Shown here: positions 33,041-40,636 of the stretch, piece by piece | Position numbering within the stretch: the first letter of the stretch is position 1 | How the letters are laid out: the number at the start of each line of letters is the position of its first letter | DNA from: CAVQBJ01 sp963710725 | GTDB lineage: Bacteria; Actinomycetota; Thermoleophilia; Solirubrobacterales; Solirubrobacteraceae | NCBI GenBank assembly: GCA_963710725.1 | Contig: CAVQBJ010000008.1 | Span: 496,001-560,000, forward strand | Length of the DNA: 64,000 nucleotides | Direction of reading: 5' to 3' | Notes under the pieces: model-generated | Told to the model about the DNA's origin: nothing | Databases searched by the model: none | The model's input: the letters and a program-made list of their open reading frames with translations, nothing else | Translations under genes and position numbers: made by a program

Positions 33041-33087
33041 CGGCCGGCCGCTGCGAGCTTTCCCTCCTCGCCCGTAGCGGCCGGCCG
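33041..33087 (+). terminator. large inverted repeat after the secreted-protein gene
   Basis: CGGCCGGCCGCT (33041-33052) and AGCGGCCGGCCG (33076-33087) form a perfect 12-bp stem with a 23-nt loop, 31 bp after the stop. No T-run follows, so it may be a factor-dependent or partial terminator, or an mRNA stabiliser. Confidence 0.55.
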
Positions 33088-33256
33088 CTCATATAGGAAG
33101 CGGCGCCGGGGCAGGCCCTGAAGGTCCGGCCAGCAGTCAAGCGCGAGCAGGGCTGCGCAGCTTTGCGTAGCTATGTGACGCGCGGCCTGGACGAATGATC
33201 GGTCTTTGCCACGAACCCTTTAGTCAGACGCGCGACTGCCCGATCGTTACCGATAC

Positions 33257-34462
33257 GTGCAGCCAGGCGTCCACTCATATCAGGATTTCGAGCCCGTGAC
33301 GGGCGTGCGCGCGCGCGCGAGCCGCTGGCTGTGCCCGACCGATCTCGATCGGCGCCGCATCGTCGATGCGAACAGCCGCGTGCGGACGATCCGCTACGCC
33401 GGTTCGCTCGCCGTCGGGGTCGCCCTGCTGTTCGGCGCGCCGCGGTACGGGTGGTGGACGCTCACGCTCTTCGCGCTCGTCGCCGTCGACTACCTGACCG
33501 TTGAGCGCCGCATGGCGCGCAGCAGCTACCCGGAGATCGTCAGCGCCGTGGCCATCCTCAACACGATCGGCGTAATGGCCGTCGGCGTCGCCGTGACCGG
33601 CGGTCCGACGAGTCCGGCGCTGCCGTGGCTCGTCATGCCGTCGGCCGTGGTCGCCGCGCGCTTTCGTCCCCGCGTCGTGGCGGTCGCCGTCCTGGTGACG
33701 ATCGTCGCCATGCTGCTGTCGACGCTCGGACTTCACACCTCGGCCGTGGTGGCCAACCCGACCCCCCTGTTCAGCACCATGGCCCTGCTCATCGGCGTGG
33801 TGGCCATCGTCGCCGCGCTGCAGGATGCCGAGCTGCGCCACCGTGACGAGGCGGTGCTCGATCCGCTCACGGGTCTGCTCAACCGCCATGCGCTCAGCCC
33901 CCGCTTCGTCGAGATCCGCCAGCAGGCGAGGATCGCCGACCAACCGGTGTGCCTCATCCTCTGCGACGTGGACGAGTTCAAGGAGGTCAACGACGCGAAC
34001 GGCCACGACGTCGGCGACGCGGTCCTGCGCGACGTCGCCTACGAGATGCGCAAGGGTCTGCGCTCGTTCGAGCTCGTCTACCGGCTCGGCGGTGAGGAGT
34101 TCCTGATCGTACTGCCCGGGATCGACCTCGAGGGCGGGCGCCAGGTGGCGGAGCGGATCCGCACCGCGATCGCCGAGAGCCGGCCTGGCGGAGTCACGGT
34201 GACGATCTCGGCCGGGCTGTCTGCGGCACGCGGCGAGGACGTCCACTACGACCGCATGTTCAAGGAGGCCGACCGCGCCCTCTACGCCGCCAAGCGCGGC
34301 GGACGCAACCGCATCGTGGCCGCCGCGATCGACTGGGAGACCTCGCGCGAGGCGTTCCCGGCGTGGACGTCCCGCTCGGCTCAGCCGATCGCCGGCGACG
34401 AGCCTCCGCTCGGCGGCATTCCCCCCGCCGCCTCGACCGATCCCTCGCTCGCCGGGCCCTGA
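33257..34462 (+). CDS. membrane diguanylate cyclase (GGDEF)
   Basis: 401 residues from GTG 33257. Six hydrophobic segments lie between residues 46 and 188. GGDEF domain 198-355: DPLTGLLNRHALSP, CDVDEFKEVNDANGHDVGD, RLGGEEF with intact GGEEF at 278-282. No RxxD inhibitory site was seen upstream of the signature. It should synthesise c-di-GMP from GTP, with the membrane part as sensor. It is the gene after the riboswitch-controlled secreted protein, with a 12-bp-stem repeat between them, and may be the local source of the signal. The C-terminal 45 residues are Pro/Ala-rich. Confidence 0.92.
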   Translation: MQPGVHSYQDFEPVTGVRARASRWLCPTDLDRRRIVDANSRVRTIRYAGSLAVGVALLFGAPRYGWWTLTLFALVAVDYLTVERRMARSSYPEIVSAVAILNTIGVMAVGVAVTGGPTSPALPWLVMPSAVVAARFRPRVVAVAVLVTIVAMLLSTLGLHTSAVVANPTPLFSTMALLIGVVAIVAALQDAELRHRDEAVLDPLTGLLNRHALSPRFVEIRQQARIADQPVCLILCDVDEFKEVNDANGHDVGDAVLRDVAYEMRKGLRSFELVYRLGGEEFLIVLPGIDLEGGRQVAERIRTAIAESRPGGVTVTISAGLSAARGEDVHYDRMFKEADRALYAAKRGGRNRIVAAAIDWETSREAFPAWTSRSAQPIAGDEPPLGGIPPAASTDPSLAGP

Positions 34463-34508
34463 GCGTCGAGCGGCACGCGTCGGGGCGCCTCCGTAGACTC
34501 GTCGGCCG

Positions 34509-35180
34509 ATGACGGCCTCCCTCGACGTCGGCAACGTCGTCCGCCGCGTGTTCGCGATCTACGTCGACCAGGCGCCGATCCTCTTCCCGGCCGCCGCCGT
34601 CGTCTTCGTCGTCGAGGCGGCCGCGGCGGCGGCCGTGCTCAGTGCCGCCCCGGGCCTGGCCATCCTCGTGCTCGCGCTCGACCTCGTCGCCACGTCGCTG
34701 TTCACGGGCATGATCGCCGAGCTCGTCGCCGACCTCGAGAACGGACGCCGCGACGCGAGCGCCGGCCAGCTGCTGCGTGCCGTCGGTCCGGCGCTCGGCG
34801 AGCTGATCCTGGTGAGCGTCGTCTCCGGCATCGGCGAGGCGATCGGCTTCATCCTCATCGTGCCCGGGCTCATCCTGCTCACCCTGTGGGCGGTCGCGGC
34901 CCCGGTCGTCGTCATCGAGCACCCTGGCGGACTGCGTGCTCTGGACCGCAGCCGCGAGCTCGTGCGCGGCAACGGCTGGCGCGTGTTCGGCGTCATCGTG
35001 CTGTTCGCCCTGCTCGTTCTCGTCGTCGGCGGGACGATCGAGATCATCGCCGCGTCGGCCGGGTCGATCCCCGCGCTCATCGCCGATGTCGCGGTGAGCG
35101 TCCTCACCCTGCCGCTCCTGTCGCTCGCCTCCGCCGTCCTGTACTTCCAGCTGCACGCGCTCCAGCAGCCGGTGGCCTAG
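34509..35180 (+). CDS. multi-pass membrane protein, YciC/GDPD-membrane-domain-like
   Basis: 223 residues from ATG 34509. About six TM helices: 20-50, 55-80, 95-120, 120-140, 160-180, 195-215. The segment RSRELVRGNGWRVFGVIVLFALL is typical of the glycerophosphodiester-phosphodiesterase membrane domain / YciC group, often annotated as such without function. Beginning 46 bp after the GGDEF gene, it may be cotranscribed. Confidence 0.75.
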   Translation: MTASLDVGNVVRRVFAIYVDQAPILFPAAAVVFVVEAAAAAAVLSAAPGLAILVLALDLVATSLFTGMIAELVADLENGRRDASAGQLLRAVGPALGELILVSVVSGIGEAIGFILIVPGLILLTLWAVAAPVVVIEHPGGLRALDRSRELVRGNGWRVFGVIVLFALLVLVVGGTIEIIAASAGSIPALIADVAVSVLTLPLLSLASAVLYFQLHALQQPVA

Positions 35181-35255
35181 CCGTTGCCCGCCCGCCGCTG
35201 GTCGCTCGCGTGCAGGAGCGAGACATCTCGTCGGCTACGGTGTTCGTTGCACCAG

Positions 35256-36449
35256 ATGGCCCACGTTCGCGGTGTACAGAGGATGAGCGGCGCCGCTCTG
35301 GCGCTCGTGGTGGTACTGCTCGCAGCAGCTCCGGCGCCCGCCGGCGCGCGTCCGGCAGCCCACGCGGCGACGAGTCGCCGCGTGGCGACCCCCAAGCCGA
35401 GCCCGAAGGGCGCCGCCGCCCAGCAGGCCGAACTGAACGAGCAGCACGCGCTGCTCGCCTACGGGGCGATGCAGGGCGCCTATTACAACCCGAGCACCGG
35501 GCTATACCCGCAGTCCGACGCCTGGCCGTACTCCCAGGCGATGGCGGCGACGATCTCGGTCGCCGCGCTCCCGGGGCTGCACGCGCGCTACTCGGCGGAC
35601 CTGGCCGCCCGCCTCAGCGGCCTGCAGGCCTATGCCGACCACACCGATCCCGCGCCGGCCGGCTACATCTCGACGGTGGCCGGGACGACACCGGCCGGGG
35701 CGCGCTTCAACGACGACAACGAGTGGATCGGGATCGAGCTGCTGCGCCTCTACCACCTCAACCACGCTCCGAGCCTGCTCGCCACAGCCGCCGGGTTGCT
35801 GACGATGGTGACCAGCCAGTGGGACACGACCCCCGGGATCGCGTGCCCCGGTGGCGTCCCGTGGCAGAACATCGCGATCGACGGCGATCGGAACACCGTC
35901 AGTAACGCCACCGGAGCCGAGCTCGGCGCCCAGCTCTACCTGACGACCGCCAACCAGGCCGATCTGCAATGGGCGATCGGGATGTACAACTGGGTGCGCG
36001 ACTGCCTGCTCCACACGGACGGGCTCTACGGCGACCACGTCGACGGCCAGGGCAACCTCGACCCCACCGAATGGACCTACAACCAGGGCACGATGATCGG
36101 CGCCGGCGTGATGCTCTACCAGGCGACGCACAACAGCGGCTATCTCGCCCAGGCCGAGGCGACCGCACAGGCCGGGCTCTCGATCTTCACCCCGCAGGAT
36201 CTCGCCGTGCAGCCCGTCGGCTTCGACGCGATCTACATCCGAAACCTCCTGCTGCTCGGCGGCGTCAGCGGCGATCCGCGCTATCAGCGCTTCGCGCAAT
36301 GGTTCGCCAACGACGAGTGGTACAACGTCCGCGACCCGACGAGCGGGCTGTTCCTGGCCGATCCGGACGGTCAGACGCAGTTGCTCGACCAGGCGGCGAT
36401 GGTGCAGGTGTACGCGCTCCTCGCCGAACCGCCGAGCGCGTACTTCTAG
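35256..36449 (+). CDS. secreted GH76 family alpha-1,6-mannanase-like protein
   Basis: 397 residues from ATG 35256 (an ATG at 35283 preceded by CAGAGG is also possible). Signal peptide ends near AGARPAA. An (alpha/alpha)6-barrel: NEQHALLAYGAMQGAYYNPSTGLY, the GH76 acidic pair FNDDNEWIGIELLRLY, EWTYNQGTMIGAGVMLYQAT, and AMVQVYALL. GH76 enzymes cut alpha-1,6-mannan of fungal or actinobacterial cell envelopes. It could remodel the cell's own mannan-containing glycans or degrade an external one. Confidence 0.88.
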   Translation: MAHVRGVQRMSGAALALVVVLLAAAPAPAGARPAAHAATSRRVATPKPSPKGAAAQQAELNEQHALLAYGAMQGAYYNPSTGLYPQSDAWPYSQAMAATISVAALPGLHARYSADLAARLSGLQAYADHTDPAPAGYISTVAGTTPAGARFNDDNEWIGIELLRLYHLNHAPSLLATAAGLLTMVTSQWDTTPGIACPGGVPWQNIAIDGDRNTVSNATGAELGAQLYLTTANQADLQWAIGMYNWVRDCLLHTDGLYGDHVDGQGNLDPTEWTYNQGTMIGAGVMLYQATHNSGYLAQAEATAQAGLSIFTPQDLAVQPVGFDAIYIRNLLLLGGVSGDPRYQRFAQWFANDEWYNVRDPTSGLFLADPDGQTQLLDQAAMVQVYALLAEPPSAYF

Positions 36450-36474
36450 AGCCCCGGCTGCGAAGATAGGTTCG

Positions 36475-37317
36475 GTGCCCCCGCTCGGCTTCATCCCGAG
36501 CCCGTCGTCGAACGGATTCTACGTCGGGCCGTTCTTCGTCCACGCCTACGGCATCGCGTACGTGTTCGCGGTGATCGCGGCGATCCTCATCACGTCGCGT
36601 CGATGGGAGGCGCTCGGCGGCCATCGCGAGCTCGTGCAGGAGTGCGCGTTGTGGGGCTTTCCGGCGGGCGTAATCGGGGGTCGCCTGTACTTCGACATCA
36701 CGAGCTGGAACCTCGTGCCACCGCACTGGTGGGGCCCGTTCGCGGTCTGGGACGGCGGGCTCGGGATCTGGGGCGGGATCGCCCTCGGGAGCGCCGCCGG
36801 CATTCTCGTGCTCCGCCGGCGTCATGCCAACGTGCCGCTGTTCATGGACTGCGTGGCCCCGGCGCTGCTCGTCGCGCAGTCGATCGGACGCATCGGCAAC
36901 TACTTCAACCAGGAGCTCTTCGGCGGCCCCACCTCGCTCCCCTGGGGGTTGAAGATCGACGTCGCGCACCGCCCCGCGGCGTACATCAACGACGCCACGT
37001 TCCAGCCGACGTTCCTCTACGAGATCATCTGGAACCTCGCCCTCGCGGCGGCGCTCGTGTGGCTCGGGCACCACCGCCGGATCCGCCCGCCGGGCCTGTT
37101 CGCACTGTACGTCGCCGGCTACTCGGCGTTCCGGATCTTCGAGGAGTCACTGCGGGTCGACCCCGCGCACCACATCTTCGGACTGCGGCTGAACCTCTAC
37201 GTCGCCGCGATCCTGACGATCGTCGGGCTCGTGTGGTTCGTGCGCACCCAGCGCGGCGCCGGGGGTGGCGACGAGCGCGCGACCGCCGCGGCGACCGCCT
37301 CGGTGCACTCGGGCTGA
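36475..37317 (+). CDS. lgt: prolipoprotein diacylglyceryl transferase
   Basis: 280 residues from GTG 36475. Seven TM helices, the Lgt signature GRIGNYFNQELFGGPT near residue 143, GGRLYFD, and FLYEIIWN. Lgt transfers diacylglycerol to the Cys of the lipobox, the first step of lipoprotein maturation. Many such lipoproteins occur in this window (1396, 49124, 63607). The loop reads GGLGIWGG where E. coli has a His-containing SFHGG motif; this is common in actinobacterial Lgt. The start is 25 bp after the GH76 stop. Confidence 0.93.
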   Translation: MPPLGFIPSPSSNGFYVGPFFVHAYGIAYVFAVIAAILITSRRWEALGGHRELVQECALWGFPAGVIGGRLYFDITSWNLVPPHWWGPFAVWDGGLGIWGGIALGSAAGILVLRRRHANVPLFMDCVAPALLVAQSIGRIGNYFNQELFGGPTSLPWGLKIDVAHRPAAYINDATFQPTFLYEIIWNLALAAALVWLGHHRRIRPPGLFALYVAGYSAFRIFEESLRVDPAHHIFGLRLNLYVAAILTIVGLVWFVRTQRGAGGGDERATAAATASVHSG

Positions 37318-37338
37318 ACCCGCGGGCAACCGGCGAGC

Positions 37339-37360
37339 CTTACGTTGACGTTCGCGTAAG
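37339..37360. promoter_or_regulatory. operator-like palindrome before the MFS gene
   Basis: CTTACG (37339-37344) and CGTAAG (37355-37360) flank a 10-bp centre holding ACGTTGACGT (37342-37351). It lies 4 bp before the ATG at 37365. The TTACGT...ACGTAA-type symmetry recalls sites of MerR- or TetR-family regulators of efflux or metabolite genes; no such regulator is encoded next to it. Confidence 0.6.
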
Positions 37361-37364
37361 ATTC

Positions 37365-39107
37365 ATGGCAGTGGCAGATCTCGCCGTCCATCCTCCCGCG
37401 GCCGCCGCCCCCGCCGAGAAGGGCCGCGCCGGCCGCTCGGAGCCCGGCCCGCACTACAAGTGGATCGCGCTCTCGAACATCACGCTCGGCGTGCTCATCG
37501 TGACGATCGATGGATCGATCGTGCTCATCTCGCTGCCGGACATCTTCCGCGGCATCGAGCTCAACCCGCTCACGCCGGGGAACACGAGCTATCTGCTGTG
37601 GATGATCATGGGCTTTCTCATCGTCACCGCCGTGTTCGTGGTCAGCCTCGGGCGCCTCGGTGACATCTACGGCCGGGTGCGCACCTACAACATCGGCTTC
37701 GTCGTCTTCACGATCTTCTCGATCCTCCTATCGATCACCTGGATGAAGGGCTCCGAGGGCGCGCTGTGGCTGATCATCATGCGCATCGGCCAGGGCTTCG
37801 GCGGCGCGATGCTGCTCGGCAACTCCAACGCGATCCTCACCGACGCGTTCCCCGCCTCCCAGCGCGGCACGGCCCTGGGCATCAACAACATCGCCGGCAT
37901 CGGCGGTACCACCATCGGCCTCGTGCTCGGCGGCCTGCTCGCCCCCATCTCCTGGCGGCTCATCTTCCTCGTCTCGGTTCCGGTCGGCGTGATCGGCACG
38001 ATCTGGGCCTACACGAGCCTGCGCGACCTGTCCAAGCGCCATCCGGCCCGCATCGACTGGTGGGGCAACCTCACCTTTGCGGCCGGGCTGATCGCGGTGA
38101 TGGTCGGCATCACCTACGGCATCCGCCCCTACGGCGGGCACGTGATGGGCTGGACGAGCCCGCGCGTGCTCGCCCTCATCGGCGGCGGACTGATCCTGCT
38201 GGCGGTGTTCGCCGTCATCGAAACGCGCGTGACCCAGCCGATGTTCCGCCTCGGCCTCTTTCGCATCCGCGCTTTCAGCGCCGGCAACATCGCCAACCTG
38301 CTCGCCGCGCTCGGCCGTGGCGGCCTGCAGTTCACGCTGATCATCTGGCTGCAGGGGATCTGGCTGCCCCTGCACGGCTACGACTTCGTCGACACCCCCC
38401 TGTACGCGGGGATCTACATGCTGCCGATGATCTTCGGCTTTCTGGTCGCCGGCCCGGTCTCGGGCGTCCTGTCGGACCGCTTCGGCGCCCGGCCGTTCGC
38501 GACCGGCGGGATGCTGCTCGCCGCAGCGTCGTTCCTGCTGCTCATGCTGCTCCCCGTCGACTTCAGCTATCCGATCTTCGCGCTCCTGCTGCTGATGAAC
38601 GGCATCGGCATGGGACTGTTCGCCTCGCCCAACCGGGCGGCGGTGATGAACAGCATCCCGCCCGCCGAGCGCGGTGCCGGCGCCGGCATGACGACCACCT
38701 TCCAGAACTCGGCCATGGTGCTGTCGATCGGCATCTTCTTCTCGCTGCTGATCGTCGGCTTCTCCCACGGCCTTCCCGACGCGCTCACGCGCGGCCTCGT
38801 CGCCCACGGAGTGCCGGCCGTCACGGCGTCGCACGTCGCGCACCTGCCGCCGGTGTCCACGCTGTTCGCCGCCTTCCTCGGCTACAACCCCGTGCGTTCC
38901 CTGCTCGGCGCCCACGCGCTGGCCGGCCTCACCCACGCCCAGGTCGCCGTCCTGACGGGCCACAGCTTCTTCCCCCGTCTGATCGCGGTGCCGTTCGCGA
39001 GCGCCCTCACCGCGGCGTTCTCGTTCGCCGCCGTCGCCTGTCTCATCGCCGCCGTGGCATCGTTGCTGCGCGGACGACGGTTCTACTGGGGCGAAGAGGA
39101 CGCGTAG
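37365..39107 (+). CDS. MFS drug exporter, DHA2 (14-TM) family
   Basis: 580 residues from ATG 37365. Fourteen TM segments; DHA2 features: LSNITLGVLIVTIDGSIVLISLPDIFRG in TM1, GRLGDIYGRVRTYNIGF (motif A), and a long loop before the last helix. It is a proton-driven exporter of drugs or metabolites in the cytoplasmic membrane. Compared with the family the N-terminus carries 27 extra Ala/Pro-rich residues. The operator-like palindrome next to the start suggests ligand-responsive control. The upstream in-frame extension covers lgt in another frame and is rejected. Confidence 0.93.
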   Translation: MAVADLAVHPPAAAAPAEKGRAGRSEPGPHYKWIALSNITLGVLIVTIDGSIVLISLPDIFRGIELNPLTPGNTSYLLWMIMGFLIVTAVFVVSLGRLGDIYGRVRTYNIGFVVFTIFSILLSITWMKGSEGALWLIIMRIGQGFGGAMLLGNSNAILTDAFPASQRGTALGINNIAGIGGTTIGLVLGGLLAPISWRLIFLVSVPVGVIGTIWAYTSLRDLSKRHPARIDWWGNLTFAAGLIAVMVGITYGIRPYGGHVMGWTSPRVLALIGGGLILLAVFAVIETRVTQPMFRLGLFRIRAFSAGNIANLLAALGRGGLQFTLIIWLQGIWLPLHGYDFVDTPLYAGIYMLPMIFGFLVAGPVSGVLSDRFGARPFATGGMLLAAASFLLLMLLPVDFSYPIFALLLLMNGIGMGLFASPNRAAVMNSIPPAERGAGAGMTTTFQNSAMVLSIGIFFSLLIVGFSHGLPDALTRGLVAHGVPAVTASHVAHLPPVSTLFAAFLGYNPVRSLLGAHALAGLTHAQVAVLTGHSFFPRLIAVPFASALTAAFSFAAVACLIAAVASLLRGRRFYWGEEDA

Positions 39108-39251
39108 GGGCCGCGCGCCCAGCGCTGGCGCACCGCGGCTCGACCACCCGTCCAACTCTGCACCGCGGCCGGCTCGCCCCTGCCATCCTTGCGCCGACCC
39201 GCGGCTGCGATGCCGGGGCCATCCCGAGGGCATGATCGAGGAGGCAGAACC

Positions 39252-40178
39252 GTGACCAGCAGGAGCACCGGACGAATCGTCAGCCTGGCCGCCGGCGGTG
39301 GCCTCGCACTCGCACTGTCGGCTGCAGCCTTCGCCCACGGCTCCGCGCGCCACGCCCGCGACGTCAGCCGCGGCGGCCCGGCCCGCGCCGAGCAGGTCTG
39401 CCGCATGGCCGGGCCCGACGGCTCGTCGGCGCCGCTGCGCGGATCCCTGGCCGCCCTCAGCTCGGCTCAGCTGACCCAGCTGCGCAGCGACTGCGCAGCG
39501 CTCGCGACCGCCCGCTCGACGGAGGCGTCGGCGCTTCACGCGGCGTCGCGCACCGAGCGAGCCGCCCTCGCCGCGGCCCGCGCGGGCGTGCTCGCGGCCT
39601 GCGCACCGGCCGGCACGACGACGAGCACGACAACCACGAGCACCGTGACGACGACCTCGACCGAGACGCTCTCGGCCTGCGGGGCCGCTCGCCGAGCCGC
39701 GCACGAGGCGGCCCGAGCGGCGCAGCAGACCTTCGAGCAGGCGGCCCGGGCCGCCGACGCACCGGTGCTCGCCGACGCGAAGACCGTGCTGGCGGACCTC
39801 ACGGCGGACACGTCGACCACCACCACGACCTCCTCCACGACCACGACGAGCGCGGGCGGCGGCCACGGGCATCGCCGCCAACGGCGCGGGCACCACCGCG
39901 GCGGCGGCCGTCCCGGCGGCGGCGGTGGCGGATACCCCGGCGGAGGCAGCGGCGGCGGATATCCCGGCGGAGGCGGCGGAGCCCCGAGCCATCACCACGG
40001 GTACGGCGGCGGCACGACGACGAGCAGCTCGACGACGAGCACCACGGCCACGTCGACGACGGCGAGCACGACGACGACCACGGCCACGACCGTGACCACC
40101 ACGTCGACGACGTCCACCACGTCGGGCGCGTCGACGAGCACCACGGGCACGGCGAGCACGACGACCACGACCACCTGA
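39252..40178 (+). CDS. secreted Thr- and Gly-rich low-complexity protein
   Basis: 308 residues from GTG 39252, with GAGGAGG upstream. Signal peptide about 1-28 (AAAFAHG). A helical part with two conserved-looking Cys (EQVCRMAGPDGS, LRSDCAALATA, AACAP) follows, then Thr/Ser runs, a second helical repeat (ACGAARRAAHEAARAAQQTFEQAARAAD), a Thr run, a His/Gly-rich segment (GGGHGHRRQ, GGGYPGG) and a C-terminal Thr/Ser tail. The repeats and low complexity suggest an extended cell-surface stalk or matrix protein. Not recognised as a known family. Confidence 0.7.
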   Translation: MTSRSTGRIVSLAAGGGLALALSAAAFAHGSARHARDVSRGGPARAEQVCRMAGPDGSSAPLRGSLAALSSAQLTQLRSDCAALATARSTEASALHAASRTERAALAAARAGVLAACAPAGTTTSTTTTSTVTTTSTETLSACGAARRAAHEAARAAQQTFEQAARAADAPVLADAKTVLADLTADTSTTTTTSSTTTTSAGGGHGHRRQRRGHHRGGGRPGGGGGGYPGGGSGGGYPGGGGGAPSHHHGYGGGTTTSSSTTSTTATSTTASTTTTTATTVTTTSTTSTTSGASTSTTGTASTTTTTT

Positions 40179-40191
40179 CCGAGCGGCGGCG

Positions 40192-40212
40192 CCGCCGGAC
40201 TCGCTCCGGCGG
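40192..40212. terminator. bidirectional hairpin between convergent genes
   Basis: CCGCCGGA (40192-40199) and TCCGGCGG (40205-40212) form a perfect 8-bp stem with loop CTCGC. It lies between the stop of the Thr-rich protein (40178) and the stop of the minus-strand small protein (40213). No T-run on either side. Confidence 0.6.
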
Positions 40213-40392
40213 TCAGCAGCCGCCGTTACCGGTGTTCTCGTAGCAGCCGAGCGAGACCAGGTTGTCCTCCTGGCGCTGACTGATGTGCGGGTGATGCGTG
40301 CGCTCGTGATGTACGACGACGACGAAGGTCGTCACCGCGAAGGCGAGCAGCACCACGAACGCCGCGCCGGCCAGCCAGTCCTTCCAGCTCAT
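40213..40392 (-). CDS. small membrane protein, 59 aa
   Basis: 59 residues from ATG 40392 (MSWKDWLAGAAFVV). One TM helix at 8-27, then a His-rich stretch (VVHHERTHHPHISQ) and a C-terminal tail ending NLVSLGCYENTGNGGC with two cysteines. The His cluster next to the membrane and the Cys pair could bind a metal. Its length and composition are unlike the random ORFs of the region. No family is known to me. Confidence 0.6.
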   Translation of the reverse strand: MSWKDWLAGAAFVVLLAFAVTTFVVVVHHERTHHPHISQRQEDNLVSLGCYENTGNGGC

Positions 40393-40485
40393 GACACGAC
40401 GGTAGCGCAGCCGTCCGGGCCGCGCGTCGGCCGCACCTGGTCCGAACGCCGCGGTACCGACGTTAGCGAGGGTTAAGCTCGTTCG

Positions 40486-40540
40486 GCGTCCGTCATCCCA
40501 TCGGGCAGGATGTAGTCCTGCCTGGGGGAGCACCGGACGC
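40486..40540 (+). ncRNA. nested hairpin in the leader of the GT39 gene
   Basis: Outer stem GCGTCCG (40486-40492) / CGGACGC (40534-40540); inner stem GGCAGGA (40504-40510) / TCCTGCC (40516-40522) with a 5-nt loop TGTAG; CCCA and TGGG in the two internal segments can extend it. A 26-codon ORF begins 15 nt later. No known riboswitch class fits. It would act as a leader element of the glycosyltransferase gene. Confidence 0.45.
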
Positions 40541-40555
40541 GTGACATCCAGCCGT

Positions 40556-40636
40556 ATGACGAGCACCCCCGCACTCGCCGTTCCCGCCGCGCCCGCGCGA
40601 TCCGTCGGGCGTCCGCAGATGTCCCGGTGTCGATGA
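40556..40636 (+). CDS. possible 26-aa leader ORF overlapping the GT39 start
   Basis: ATG 40556 to TGA 40634-40636, peptide beginning MTSTPALAVPAAPARS. Its stop overlaps an ATG (40633) in the frame of the glycosyltransferase, an ATGA coupling site. No clear ribosome site was found (GGGGGAG is about 20 nt upstream), so translation is doubtful. Confidence 0.25.
   Translation: MTSTPALAVPAAPARSVGRPQMSRCR

Noticed and set aside
33130..33180. GEMM-like CGCAAAGC on the minus strand
   Set aside because: Wrong orientation for any gene and no AGCCGGGTTACCG-type partner.
37728..39998. 756-codon open frame on the minus strand
   Set aside because: Antisense to the MFS and Thr-rich genes; low-complexity translation with no domain.
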